The notes: generated from the sequence alone by a model not told the origin. 64,000 nucleotides of DNA from an uncultured Ignavibacteriota bacterium (GCA_903900335.1 CAIUMP010000004.1:1-64000), one strand, 5' to 3'; shown: positions 1 to 10,257, numbered from the stretch's first letter. Numbers and translations are program-made.

Positions 1-1950
1 GCAACCAATTTCCTTCATTTCACGAGCCCGGGGCACACGGGAAAGTGGGCAGACGATGGTACGATCAGTGTTGAAGGAATCAATGTCGCGAATATCAACA
101 CCTTCCCTCCGGCCACCGACGTTGCTTTCAGCACGGACGTTCACATGTTCCAGAATCTCCAGGTTGATGGAGATGTAAACATGAATTCCAACGCTACCGT
201 CGGCGGCGACCTCAGCTGGAGCGGTGTTGGATCAGGTGATGGATCCGGGATCACTGGTACGGACGCTGCTAAGCTACAGGGACATTCGGTATCCGGTACA
301 GCACCCACAAACGGTCAGGTTTTGACCTATAACGGTAGTGCATGGACCCCAACCAATGCTCCTTATGGCCCAACGGGTCCGACTGGTCCACAAGGCCCGA
401 TCGGTAACACCGGTGCGACTGGTCCACAAGGCCCGATCGGTAACACCGGTGCGACAGGCCCACAAGGCCCGATCGGTAACACCGGTGCGACAGGCCCACA
501 AGGCCCGATCGGTAACACAGGTGCGACAGGCCCACAAGGCCCGATCGGTAACACAGGCGCGACAGGCCCACAAGGCCCGATCGGTAACACAGGTGCGACA
601 GGCCCGCAAGGTACCATCGGTAACACCGGCGCGACCGGCCCGCAGGGCCCGATCGGCAACACTGGTGCGACTGGCCCACAGGGTCCGATCGGCAACACGG
701 GTGCAACAGGCCCACAGGGTCCGATTGGTAACACTGGTGCAACAGGCCCACAGGGTCCAATAGGCAACACTGGTGCGACCGGCCCACAGGGTCCGATCGG
801 TAACACTGGTGCGACTGGCCCACAGGGTCCGCAGGGAACGATCGGTAACACTGGTGCGACCGGCCCACAGGGTCCGATCGGCAACACAGGTGCTACTGGC
901 CCACAGGGTCCAATTGGTAACACTGGTGCGACCGGCCCACAGGGTCCGATCGGTAACACAGGTGCGACAGGCCCACAGGGTCCGATTGGTAACACTGGTG
1001 CGACTGGTCCTCAGGGTCCGATCGGTAACACTGGTGCGACTGGCCCTCAGGGTCCGATCGGTAACACTGGTGCGACTGGCCCTCAGGGTCCGATCGGCAA
1101 TACGGGTGCAACCGGCCCACAAGGTACAATTGGCAATACTGGAGCCACCGGTCCTCAAGGCCCGATTGGTAACACCGGTGCAACCGGCCCACAGGGTCCG
1201 ATCGGTAACACAGGTGCGACTGGCCCACAAGGTCCAATTGGTAACACCGGTGCCACCGGCCCACAGGGTCCAATCGGTAACACAGGTGCGACTGGTCCAC
1301 AAGGTCCAATCGGTAACACCGGTGCCACCGGCCCGCAAGGCCCGATTGGTAACACAGGTGCCACCGGACCGCAGGGAACGATCGGCAATACTGGCGCGAC
1401 AGGCCCACAAGGTCCTGCTGGAGACCCAGGTGCAACCGGTCCTCAAGGCCCTGCCGGCGCGACTGGCCCACAAGGCCCGATCGGCAACACTGGTTCAACA
1501 GGCCCGCAAGGTCCTGCCGGTGATCCAGGTGCAACGGGCCCGACAGGCCCAACCGGAGCTGCTGGCGCGACTGGCCCAACAGGTCCGACGGGTCCAAACA
1601 CCTACGGTTCAGGCTCGACTGCAGCATTTTCAGCAGGCTCTTTGGCGTCTCCTCAGAATGGAAACGACGGTAAGACCCTCGGTACTTCGCAGTCTGGTTT
1701 CGCCGGTAAGGTTGCCTTCACGACGACGGCCGTTGCTACTCAGCAGCAGGTGATCTACAATACGAACGTCACTGCCAATAGCATCATTGTCGTGAGCATT
1801 TCTGGCGCACAGAACTCCTTCGGTAACTTCACGGCTCAAGTAACGACCGTGCCGAGTTCCGGGCAGTTCACCGTAACAGTAGGATCACGCTCCGCATCGG
1901 CATGGGGCGCTGGCGTTAACGCATACATCAACTACGTTATCATTAACTAA
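1..1950 (+). CDS. Collagen-like repeat protein ([12 protein letters not shown])n with C-terminal globular domain; 5' end outside the window
   Basis: Frame +1 is open from base 1 ([20 protein letters not shown]...) into the 601-aa ORF; about 28 units of 12-aa Gly-X-Y repeats, then a ~115-aa non-repetitive C-terminus. Confidence 0.93.
   Translation, partial: ATNFLHFTSPGHTGKWADDGTISVEGINVANINTFPPATDVAFSTDVHMFQNLQVDGDVNMNSNATVGGDLSWSGVGSGDGSGITGTDAAKLQGHSVSGTAPTNGQVLTYNGSAWTPTNAPYGPTGPTGPQGPIGNTGATGPQGPIGNTGATGPQGPIGNTGATGPQGPIGNTGATGPQGPIGNTGATGPQGPIGNTGATGPQGTIGNTGATGPQGPIGNTGATGPQGPIGNTGATGPQGPIGNTGATGPQGPIGNTGATGPQGPIGNTGATGPQGPQGTIGNTGATGPQGPIGNTGATGPQGPIGNTGATGPQGPIGNTGATGPQGPIGNTGATGPQGPIGNTGATGPQGPIGNTGATGPQGPIGNTGATGPQGTIGNTGATGPQGPIGNTGATGPQGPIGNTGATGPQGPIGNTGATGPQGPIGNTGATGPQGPIGNTGATGPQGPIGNTGATGPQGTIGNTGATGPQGPAGDPGATGPQGPAGATGPQGPIGNTGSTGPQGPAGDPGATGPTGPTGAAGATGPTGPTGPNTYGSGSTAAFSAGSLASPQNGNDGKTLGTSQSGFAGKVAFTTTAVATQQQVIYNTNVTANSIIVVSISGAQNSFGNFTAQVTTVPSSGQFTVTVGSRSASAWGAGVNAYINYVIIN
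388..1420 (+). repeat. Coding tandem repeat, 36-bp unit encoding GPQ-G(P/T)I-GNT-GAT
   Basis: Near-identical 36-bp units seen directly; variation mostly at third codon positions. Confidence 0.95.
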
Positions 1951-1992
1951 TGATGGCGCAAGCTTGAGAAGGTTGTTTTTGTAGCGCTTTGG

Positions 1993-2017
1993 CCGGCCCC
2001 GGTGTACCCGGGGCCGG
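1993..2017. other. GC-rich hairpin CCGGCCCCGG-TGTAC-CCGGGGCCGG
   Basis: Perfect 10-bp inverted repeat downstream of the collagen-like gene; no T-tract follows. Confidence 0.6.
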
Positions 2018-2120
2018 GTAGGCGCTCAACAGGGCCTAACCCTAGCTTGCGAGTTGCTGAATAGCACAATTATTTTTCCTCGTACTCCTTCTGGGAGTCG
2101 AGCGTCAGAGAGAGTTCAAA

Positions 2121-2160
2121 CAAAAGCCCCGGCGAGATTCGCCGGGGCTTTTGTTTTTTT
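2121..2160 (+). terminator. Intrinsic terminator after the collagen-like gene
   Basis: CAAAAGCCCCGGCGA-gat-TCGCCGGGGCTTTTG followed by TTTTTTT. Confidence 0.9.
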
Positions 2161-2205
2161 AGTTCTAATGGGAATTGGAGCGAAATACCACCGGGCGGGG
2201 TGGTT

Positions 2206-2709
2206 CTAATTACCCCGTAACTTGCGCTTCATGGCTTGTGACAGCGCGAGGTTATTCTTTGCCAGAGGGTAATTGGGCTTGATCCGAAGTGCTTGGCGCA
2301 AAGCATCGATCGATGCGTCCCAATCATGTAGTCCTTGATAGCCGGCTGCGATATTATTGTAGGCCTCTGCATAATTCGGTCGAAGCTTCAGTGCGTGCCG
2401 TGCAGCGCTAACACAGTCGTTAAAGCGTCCTGCGTTGTAATACTCGAGAGAAAGTTGAAGGAAATTCTCCGCAGATGGTCGCAAACTTACCGTGTGCTCA
2501 GCAGCGGCGATCGCGCTATCCGTGCCGGCTCTACTCGCAAAGCCACGCTGCGAAGCGCCACCTTCTGGTGTAGGGAGATGCTTCCATGTCTCCTGGTTCG
2601 ACGCCAAGGTCGCAGTGCCTGAAGGCTGCTCGCTGATTTCCGGCCCACCGGCACCTGTTGAGGTAGGTTCTTCGCTCGCTGCTCGAACTGTGGGGGTTAG
2701 ATCGGCCAT
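2206..2709 (-). CDS. TPR-repeat protein
   Basis: C-terminal TPR motifs (NFLQLSLEYYNAGRFNDCVSAARHALKLRPNYAEAYNNIAAGYQGLHDWDASIDALRQALRIKPNYPLAKNNLA). Confidence 0.8.
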   Translation of the reverse strand: MADLTPTVRAASEEPTSTGAGGPEISEQPSGTATLASNQETWKHLPTPEGGASQRGFASRAGTDSAIAAAEHTVSLRPSAENFLQLSLEYYNAGRFNDCVSAARHALKLRPNYAEAYNNIAAGYQGLHDWDASIDALRQALRIKPNYPLAKNNLALSQAMKRKLRGN

Positions 2710-2833
2710 AGGAGTATGAAAGTTCGTAGGTAGTGTGTTAATTTACGCGTCCTGGATGCCGTGTGTAACCCGTGAGGAGCGGTGGAGTCAGTCGGAAAGA
2801 GTCCGTTTGCCCTCGTGTTTCATCGCCTCCATT

Positions 2834-3871
2834 TCACTTGCAAAAGCTAAGATTACGGTTAAGCCGTTCCATATCGGTAGGGCTCAATTGATATTGGGTC
2901 ATCACGCGAAGAAAGTAGTCACGAGCTTCATCCTTTTTGCCGATGTAGTATGCGGCTACTGCGTGCTCCTCAAGGATTTGCCACTCCGCATTCGTGTTGA
3001 TGAAAAGTGTGTCTTTTGGCGGTCGGGGGTCGACAAGAGATATTCGATAACTCTCCTCCCATCGCTGGTTCTGCCCCAGCAGATTACAAAGCGACGCTAA
3101 CGCTTCATGCCTGGTTGGCCTGTACATGTAGGCGGCGAATAGAGCGCCGGCGGTCTCGTGAAATGGTCTAGCAAGCCGTCGTTTGCACTCGGCTGCTCTC
3201 CACAGTGAATAATACACTTCCTCTTCCCAGCCTCCAAGGGCGACTCGCTCATAGTACTTAGCCTCGGCCTCCTCGATACGCTGTAAATCCCAGAGAGTCC
3301 CCGCCAGGTAAAAGACATTGCGAGGTGTCATCTCGCCCGTCTCAAGCAGATATAAGTCGTTGACCAACTTCTGGCCAGTCTGTCTGCGAGAGGAATCATC
3401 GAGCGAAGAAATGAAGAGGTTGTTCAGCTGCTGCAGCTTGGGGTTGCCGTCGTAGGTCAAGTACTCGTGTGTGCGCTCTTTCCATGTCCATTTCGAGTCA
3501 TTTCGGACGATCCTTGTCTGCCACATAGACAGATTGAACTGCTCAACCTGCACCAGGAATCCATCAAATTCCAACGGAAGTGAAAGGCTTCCCGTGGTGC
3601 ACCGAATGGTCTCATCTGCATCGAGTCGAATGGCATAGTCCCCAGTGCAGCGTGACAACGAAAGATTCCGATTCGTCCCAAAATCCTCCCATGGGTCACT
3701 CGTCAGGATCCCGGGTATTCCAGCCATTTCCTCTCGGATCAGATCCATGGTGTTATCTGTGGAACCTGTGTCGCTGATGGAGTAGCTGTCGATGATCGGT
3801 TTAACCGAGCGCAGGCATCGCTGAATGATGTGCGCTTCGTTCTTGACGATCATGCTAAGGCAAAGAGACAT
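2834..3871 (-). CDS. GT2-family glycosyltransferase with C-terminal TPR-like region (paralog of 5109..6164)
   Basis: MSLCLSMIVKNEAHIIQRCLRSV...SDTGSTDNT...RLDADETI (GT-A fold, DxD-like). Start at ~3871 chosen by alignment to the paralog; the ORF track extends to 4057. Confidence 0.85.
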   Translation of the reverse strand: MSLCLSMIVKNEAHIIQRCLRSVKPIIDSYSISDTGSTDNTMDLIREEMAGIPGILTSDPWEDFGTNRNLSLSRCTGDYAIRLDADETIRCTTGSLSLPLEFDGFLVQVEQFNLSMWQTRIVRNDSKWTWKERTHEYLTYDGNPKLQQLNNLFISSLDDSSRRQTGQKLVNDLYLLETGEMTPRNVFYLAGTLWDLQRIEEAEAKYYERVALGGWEEEVYYSLWRAAECKRRLARPFHETAGALFAAYMYRPTRHEALASLCNLLGQNQRWEESYRISLVDPRPPKDTLFINTNAEWQILEEHAVAAYYIGKKDEARDYFLRVMTQYQLSPTDMERLNRNLSFCK

Positions 3872-4199
3872 GAAAATTTGCGAATTAATGGGATGTCTGA
3901 ACAGGAAATAGAGTAGATACATAGCGGAATGATGCCGCAATGCGTTCCCGCTGTCCGGCATCTGCTCCGACCTGTTTGTGGCAAGATGATGATCTCGACG
4001 TTTTGGAATGAGTGCGTTTTCGATAGATAGTGGCAGAGTGATTTGACGATCAGCCATGATGGAACTTTCTAATTGATGGTGTGGTCAATTGTCTTTACCC
4101 GCGTAAGGTACCACATCTGTGACCCGATATGCTTGTCCTTGGCCTGGTGGTGGGTTAATATCCAGGAAATTGTTGATGATTAGCTTCTTCAGAGACTGA

Positions 4200-4763
4200 A
4201 TGACTCCTACACTTTTGCTCGTTGATGATTTCTACTCGAATGCTCTCGGCGTTCGGGAGTTCGCGCTATCACTCCCGTTCACGGTGAAGGGCAATTACCC
4301 TGGAGCCCGCACTGAAATTTTGCCAGAGCCACACTTCAGCAATACAAAGGCCCTTTTCGAGGAATTGCTAGGGAAAAAGATCACGTATTGGCCCACGGAA
4401 TATAACACCTCTTATCAGTACACTACCAAGGACTCGAAAAGTTGGATCCATCATGACCCCACGAACTGGGCGGCGGTTTTATACCTTACACCGGACGCCC
4501 CATTGGAATCTGGCACTGCCATCTATCGAAACAAAGAGTCCCGCATCCTGAGGTTTGATCCCCAAGATCCCGCGACGGAGTACAATAACAAGTCTGACTA
4601 CACAACGGATGAGGACAAGTGGGAGCGCGTCGTGACCGTTTCAAATATCTTTAACCGCTTGGTTATGTATCGGGGTGAGTACTACCATCGAAGCATGCTC
4701 GCTGGTTTTGGGGATGATCAATTCAACGGCAGACTCTTTCAGACATTCTTCTTTGACACCTAA
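4200..4763 (+). CDS. 2OG-Fe(II) oxygenase-like protein (DUF6445-like)
   Basis: WIHHDPTNWAAVLYLTPDAPLESGTAIYRNK...NRLVMYRGEYYHRSMLAGFG...GRLFQTFFFD: HxD, distal H and R arrangement of a double-stranded beta-helix oxygenase. Confidence 0.7.
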   Translation: MTPTLLLVDDFYSNALGVREFALSLPFTVKGNYPGARTEILPEPHFSNTKALFEELLGKKITYWPTEYNTSYQYTTKDSKSWIHHDPTNWAAVLYLTPDAPLESGTAIYRNKESRILRFDPQDPATEYNNKSDYTTDEDKWERVVTVSNIFNRLVMYRGEYYHRSMLAGFGDDQFNGRLFQTFFFDT

Positions 4764-4921
4764 GCGAAATTAGTAGTCCTCGCTATCGGGTACATCTCGA
4801 TGGAACTGATGACGATTATCGCATAGTTACTAGCTGAGTCAACAGGCGCACAATCAAAGCGTCTGTGAGGTTCGTCAATATTTATAGTCAGCAAACCGAT
4901 CTAGCGTTGCGGGGCGCAAAT

Positions 4922-4939
4922 GCGGTGCTCGAGCACCGC
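4922..4939. other. 18-bp perfect palindrome GCGGTGCTCGAGCACCGC
   Basis: Self-complementary sequence in the intergenic region between the oxygenase-like gene and the GT2 gene. Confidence 0.6.
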
Positions 4940-5108
4940 GGATAATCCATGCTTGCCGAGGGCAGGCCGTACCATTAGGTTCGTCATTCCGCTTTCTACT
5001 AAGGTGATTTACGGGTGGCCCGTTCGTCACGAAAGCGGCAAAAATGGTCAGTTATGCCCCGCGCATCAGGTCGCGGAATCGGGAAGTTCAACTTCATAGG
5101 GGGATACC

Positions 5109-6164
5109 TTGTCTCTGTGTTTAAGTATGATCGTTAAGAACGAGGCACACGTTATTCGACGATGCCTTCGTTCGGTGCGTCCTTTTATTGATAGTTACTC
5201 GATAAGTGACACTGGTTCCACCGACAACACTATGGAGATCATCCGCGAGGAGCTCGCTGGGTTACCAGGGGTGCTGAAGAGTGATTCCTGGCGGGGGTTT
5301 GGACCGAGCAGGAATGTCGCTCGCTCACGAACTACCGGAGATTACATCCTATCTATCGACGCAGATGAAGTGCTGGAGCATCTTGGGGGTCCCAGTCGGC
5401 TCTCTCCGGAGTATGACTTCTTTATGCTAAAGCAGGTCCACGCGGATATGATCTTCTGGATCACCCGGATCACTCGCAATGATCCACGCTGGGAGTGGAA
5501 GGACAAGGTTCACAACTATTTGGAGTTTCACGGAGAATCGAAGGGTACTCATCTTGAAAATCTTCAGATCAGGCCCTATTTCGATTCCCACCAAAATATC
5601 TCAGGCAATAAGTTCTTGGGGCACCTGGCCCACTACGAATCAGCCCCAATTACTCCGCGAAACGTATTCTATCATGCTCAGACTTTAGCCGCTCTGAACC
5701 GCAATGATGAGGCGATCGAGAAGTACCTTCATCGTGCCGCGATGGGCGGGTGGCAGGAGGAGATCTACTACTCCATGTGGAAAGCGGGCGAGTTAATGCA
5801 ACTGAGCGGACGCCCCGTGGAGGAGGTGACTCGGATGCTATGGAAGGCATATACCTACAGGCCTTCTCGCTATGAAGCATTGGTGCACCTCTGTGAGATC
5901 CACTCGCGGAACAGGAATTGGGACGAATGTTACAGAATTTCACTGGTACAGCCAGAGCCCTCCAGCGATATACTGTTTATTGACCCACGGGCCGAATGGC
6001 GTGTTCTAGAAGAGCACGCATTGGCGGCGTACTATCTCGGTAAGATTGCAGAGGCCAGACAGTTCTTTCAACGCGTAGCCAGATACAATCTCTCACCTGT
6101 CGATAGGGAACGAACGGAAAAGAATCTTAGCTTCTGCGATACCCGCGAGATGGCGCACGCGTGA
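5109..6164 (+). CDS. GT2-family glycosyltransferase with C-terminal TPR-like region
   Basis: TTG start; MSLCLSMIVKNEAHVIRRCLRSVRPFIDSYSISDTGSTDNT...LSIDADE, collinear with the 2834..3871 product. Confidence 0.87.
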   Translation: MSLCLSMIVKNEAHVIRRCLRSVRPFIDSYSISDTGSTDNTMEIIREELAGLPGVLKSDSWRGFGPSRNVARSRTTGDYILSIDADEVLEHLGGPSRLSPEYDFFMLKQVHADMIFWITRITRNDPRWEWKDKVHNYLEFHGESKGTHLENLQIRPYFDSHQNISGNKFLGHLAHYESAPITPRNVFYHAQTLAALNRNDEAIEKYLHRAAMGGWQEEIYYSMWKAGELMQLSGRPVEEVTRMLWKAYTYRPSRYEALVHLCEIHSRNRNWDECYRISLVQPEPSSDILFIDPRAEWRVLEEHALAAYYLGKIAEARQFFQRVARYNLSPVDRERTEKNLSFCDTREMAHA

Positions 6165-6375
6165 CTCTGTACGAATGCATATTCTGACAAGAGCCATCGT
6201 TTCCCACGTTCTTCGTTTTTGGGAAAGCTTGGCCCTTCGATAGATGCGGATAGTGAATGGCTGGTGGAACTTCCGGAAGGACAATTCTATTGTTCGTTGA
6301 GTCTCACGCATCGGTGAGCATATTCAAGCCAAACCACAGATTCAGTAATCCCTACTTCAATCTTCGAAGCTACGA

Positions 6376-6792
6376 ATGGTCAGTTCACCAGATATGCCTT
6401 TTGCCCTCTCCATCGATGCAGTCGTAGAAAAGTGTGTTGCCTTCCGTTCGGAGGAAAAGTGGGAAGAGTCGTACGCTCTATCCTCGGAGGGGATCGCGAG
6501 TGTTGATTTTGCGAAGGCCGCAGCAAGAACCCAATGGCGATTGCTCGAGGAGCATGCACTTGCTTCACTGTGGCTGGGCAAGAAGGATGAAGCTCGAATT
6601 CACTTCGACCGTGTTCTTGAGTACGATCTGGCTGACGAAGATATTGAGCGTACGTTGTCAAATCTTGGATACTGTCCAGAACCGGAGAAACCATTCCGAA
6701 TAGATTGGAAGAAGTACTGGATCGGCCTTCTATTCGCAATCCTGACCGCGTTCATCTTAATAGGACCGGGCCTCCTGAAGGGTTGCAAGTAA
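6376..6792 (+). CDS. Orphan GT-associated TPR-like module with C-terminal transmembrane anchor
   Basis: KWEESYALSS...AARTQWRLLEEHALASLWLGKKDEARIHFDRVLEYDLADEDIERTLSNLGYC matches the C-terminal module of both GT2 paralogs; C-terminal YWIGLLFAILTAFILIGPGLL helix. Confidence 0.7.
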   Translation: MVSSPDMPFALSIDAVVEKCVAFRSEEKWEESYALSSEGIASVDFAKAAARTQWRLLEEHALASLWLGKKDEARIHFDRVLEYDLADEDIERTLSNLGYCPEPEKPFRIDWKKYWIGLLFAILTAFILIGPGLLKGCK

Positions 6793-6828
6793 TCTCTGCC
6801 TTACAAATCCTGTAGTTTCGAGTCGCAC

Positions 6829-8997
6829 ATGACCAGTACACCAGAGCATGATATCGCGATTTCCATTCATGCCTTCTACTCCGATGAACTTGAGGCCGGA
6901 CTTAGGGCGTGTGAGCGTGCACTAATGCATCCTCTCAACCCGAAGCAGGAATCGCTGGTACGATACAATCGAACGTGGTACACCCCCAGATTGGAAACGA
7001 TGGTTTCCACGCGCTTCAATCAGATATTAGTTGAGCCGTATTATCCAAACTGGACTCTTTTTAATCCGACAATTGCGGTATTCGAGGAAGGGTATCTACT
7101 GGTTGTTCGCTCAAGCAACTATAGAATAGTCGATGGCGCGTATGTTTCGCAGGAGGAAGACAAATCGATCCGCACCGAGAACATTCTGCTTAAAATGTCA
7201 ACCGACTTGGCATTCAGCGATGCGAGGAAGATTGTAAGTCCGCCCTATGAAAAAACAGGGTTTAGGATACAGGGCCTAGAAGATGCACGACTCTTAAGTA
7301 AGGATGGAGAGTACTACGTCTCCGCGACTGTTCAGGATGTTGCTCCTCACGATCATGTTTGTCGGATGGCACTCGCAAAGTTGGAAACGGCCGCAGCAGA
7401 GCTGTCAGATTTGAAAGTGTTGGATTCGCCCGAGGCAGGTCGGTATGAGAGGAACTGGATGCCGATCGAGGGGAGGCTGCAATGGATCTACCGCCACGCA
7501 CCCCTTTCCGTAATCGATTCGCAGGGGTTGCAAACGGTTGGAGGAGGTGAACCACTACTGACGCGTGCCTGGCGGGGTGGAAGCCAGTATGTGAAGGTGG
7601 ACGATGGATATCTTGGTCTGATCCATGAGGTCGCATACCCTGCGACGGGTCGAGTTTACGAACATCGCTTCGTGTTACTTAACGAGCAATTTCAACTTGC
7701 CGGTTGGTCTCCAGTGTTCTCCTTCAAGGAGAATAGAGCGATAGAATTCGCGACAGGCTTGGCCCGGCGTGGCTCGCAGCTCATCGCGAGCTTTGGTGTT
7801 CGCGATGTCGAAGCATGGGTCGTCGAATTATCCTTGGACGAAATTCTGCGGCTCGTGGAGCAGCCCGTTCCGTGGGGCCACCCTCCGGATAGAATGGAAA
7901 TCCTCGAAGGGCAGAATAGCTTTGTCGATACGCTTGAAAAGGGTTTTAAGGCTGAGCACGACTTCGCTCTTTGTGTTCACGCATTCCATGGTGGCGAATT
8001 TGAGCTCGGCCGCCGCGCGGCGGAGAGAGCTCTGATGACGGAGTTACCTCCGAGCGTTGAAGCTCTCGTTCGGCGCAATCGGACATGGTACACGCCTACA
8101 CTGGACAGACTGCTGAACACGAAGTACGTAAAGTATGATGGCGCGCCGTTTCGGGAAGGATGGAGCCTCTTTAATCCTACGATCATTCCGTATGAGGATA
8201 ACTACCTCATGCTCGTGCGCTCTAGTAACTATCGGGGATTCAATGGACGATTTTTTTATGTCGATGTTGACAAAGACCTAATTCGTACGGAGAATCTTCT
8301 GGTTCACGTTTCCAAGCAGATGGAATTCTCTAACCGGAGAATCATCTCAAATCCGGTTTACGAGAAGTCCGGCATACCTATTGAGGGATTTGAGGATGTG
8401 AGACTTTTTTCGTTAGAAGATCGTGTCTTCGGCTCATTTTCGATTTGGGATAATTCACCCACTCTGGGGCATTGCCAAATCGCCATGGCCCAATTAGATG
8501 TTGGAATCGCCGCCTTCAAGGAGCTTCATGTCATCCCGCCACCAGTTCGCGGAAGGCATGAGAAGAATTGGATGCCAATCGAAGGTTTGCCCAGGTGGGT
8601 GTACATTCATTCACCACTTCAAGTGATTGACCGGCACTCTCACTGGCTAACGCAGGATACTCACAATTGGCGCATTCCCAGCGCATGGCGAGGTGGAACG
8701 CAATACATCAAGATTGAGCGTGGATATCTTGGGCTTGTTCACGAGGTAAGCTCGGAAGGCGCGGGGTATATGTATGAGCATCGATTCGTCCTGCTCGACG
8801 ATGGACTCAAAATCATCGGTTGGTCCCCAATCTTTTCGTTTCGAGAGACTCGCGCGGTGGAGTTCGCTGCCGGGCTCTCTTGTCATGGCGACCAAATTCT
8901 GGTATCCTTCGGCGTGCGCGATTGGGAAGCGTGGATCGTAGAGCTTTCCCTTACTGAAGTGCTTTCGATTATCAGACCGCCCGGCGTACTCGAGTAA
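6829..8997 (+). CDS. Tandem-duplicated TPR-like + beta-propeller (GH130/GH43-like) protein
   Basis: Two ~360-aa collinear halves (RTWYTP, LFNPTI, LVRSSNY, EDxRL, KNWMPIEG, AWRGG.QY.K, YEHRFVLL, SFGVRDxEAWxVELSL in both). Confidence 0.75.
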   Translation: MTSTPEHDIAISIHAFYSDELEAGLRACERALMHPLNPKQESLVRYNRTWYTPRLETMVSTRFNQILVEPYYPNWTLFNPTIAVFEEGYLLVVRSSNYRIVDGAYVSQEEDKSIRTENILLKMSTDLAFSDARKIVSPPYEKTGFRIQGLEDARLLSKDGEYYVSATVQDVAPHDHVCRMALAKLETAAAELSDLKVLDSPEAGRYERNWMPIEGRLQWIYRHAPLSVIDSQGLQTVGGGEPLLTRAWRGGSQYVKVDDGYLGLIHEVAYPATGRVYEHRFVLLNEQFQLAGWSPVFSFKENRAIEFATGLARRGSQLIASFGVRDVEAWVVELSLDEILRLVEQPVPWGHPPDRMEILEGQNSFVDTLEKGFKAEHDFALCVHAFHGGEFELGRRAAERALMTELPPSVEALVRRNRTWYTPTLDRLLNTKYVKYDGAPFREGWSLFNPTIIPYEDNYLMLVRSSNYRGFNGRFFYVDVDKDLIRTENLLVHVSKQMEFSNRRIISNPVYEKSGIPIEGFEDVRLFSLEDRVFGSFSIWDNSPTLGHCQIAMAQLDVGIAAFKELHVIPPPVRGRHEKNWMPIEGLPRWVYIHSPLQVIDRHSHWLTQDTHNWRIPSAWRGGTQYIKIERGYLGLVHEVSSEGAGYMYEHRFVLLDDGLKIIGWSPIFSFRETRAVEFAAGLSCHGDQILVSFGVRDWEAWIVELSLTEVLSIIRPPGVLE

Positions 8998-9066
8998 CAT
9001 TCTAGTCTGATAACGGACGGCGGTGCCTGCGGTGGCGAACTCCTATTTGTTAATAAGTGCAAGGTG

Positions 9067-10257
9067 CTACGTTTCTAAAGCTCTTACCCCGGGCAGAATC
9101 TTCCCCTCCAGAAACTCAAGACTTGCTCCACCGCCAGTCGAGACGTGTGACATCCTGTCTGCGAGACCTGCTTGTTCCAGCGCGGCGACGCTGTCGCCGC
9201 CTCCAACGACTGTCGTGGTACCATTCGCGGTAGCTGTCGCCATAGCTTCGGCGATGCCGAGCGTTCCATGTGCGAAGTTTGACATCTCAAAGACCCCCAT
9301 CGGGCCGTTCCAAACAACGGTCTTAGCTCCAGCTATCTCTTTGCCGAATCGAAGAATAGTCTCGGGTCCAATATCAAGACCGAGCCACCCAGTAGGAATC
9401 TGATCGGTGCTCACTGTTCGATGTTCAGCTTCGTTCTTGAATTCCGATGCAATGACAGTATCGGTTGGCAACATAAGTTTGTCACCTGCACGCTCGATTA
9501 AGGATTTCGCGAGGACTATCTTGTCCTCTTCCACGAGGGACAAGCCAATTTCCTTGCCCTGTGCTTTCAAGAAGGTGAACATCATTCCGCCGCCGATGAG
9601 AACACGATCCGCCCGTTGCAGTAGGCTTTCAATAACATCGATCTTGCCGCTGATCTTGGCACCACCAATTATCGCAACGAGAGGTCGCGCTGGGTTTGTA
9701 AGGACCCCGCCGAGGTACTTTAGCTCCTTGTCCATTAAGTACCCTGCAGCTTTGTTGGCAACGAAGTGTGTTATGCCTTCGATCGATGCGTGAGCACGGT
9801 GTGCCGCGCCAAATGCATCATCTACGTACACATCCGCGAGCCGAGCCAAGGATTGGGAAAAGGCCCCATCATTCTTTTCTTCCTCAGGATGAAAACGTAA
9901 GTTTTCCAGTAGTAGAGCTTCGCCGGACTTCAGTCCATTTGCGAGTGTTTCTACATTCTGCCCAATGCAATCATGAGCGAATGTTAGCGGCCCGTGAAGG
10001 AGATTGCTAAGGTGGGTGAAGACGGGTTGGAGCGAGTATCTTGCTTCCGGTCCGCCTTTTGGGCGCCCAAGATGGCTTGCTATGATTAGCCGAGCTCCGC
10101 GTTGAAGTAACGATTCAATCGTAGGCATTGCCGCGCGAATTCGCGTATCATCCGTAATAGTGTAGGGTGCTTCCTTTGTGAGTGGAACGTTGAAATCAAC
10201 TCGCAGGAAGACACGCAAGCCGCGCACTTCGACTTCGTCAATGGTCTTGTAATTCAT
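9067..10257 (-). CDS. pgk: Phosphoglycerate kinase
   Basis: [73 protein letters not shown]. Confidence 0.98.
   Translation of the reverse strand: MNYKTIDEVEVRGLRVFLRVDFNVPLTKEAPYTITDDTRIRAAMPTIESLLQRGARLIIASHLGRPKGGPEARYSLQPVFTHLSNLLHGPLTFAHDCIGQNVETLANGLKSGEALLLENLRFHPEEEKNDGAFSQSLARLADVYVDDAFGAAHRAHASIEGITHFVANKAAGYLMDKELKYLGGVLTNPARPLVAIIGGAKISGKIDVIESLLQRADRVLIGGGMMFTFLKAQGKEIGLSLVEEDKIVLAKSLIERAGDKLMLPTDTVIASEFKNEAEHRTVSTDQIPTGWLGLDIGPETILRFGKEIAGAKTVVWNGPMGVFEMSNFAHGTLGIAEAMATATANGTTTVVGGGDSVAALEQAGLADRMSHVSTGGGASLEFLEGKILPGVRALET

Noticed and set aside
388-1420. CRISPR-like 36-bp periodicity
   Set aside because: Units are contiguous with no unique spacers, and they encode Gly-X-Y collagen sequence in one frame.
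269-1627. Long antisense ORFs (up to 399 aa) opposite the collagen-like gene
   Set aside because: Artefact of a 36-bp GC-rich repeat with no stops in several frames; compositions are low-complexity echoes of the sense repeat.
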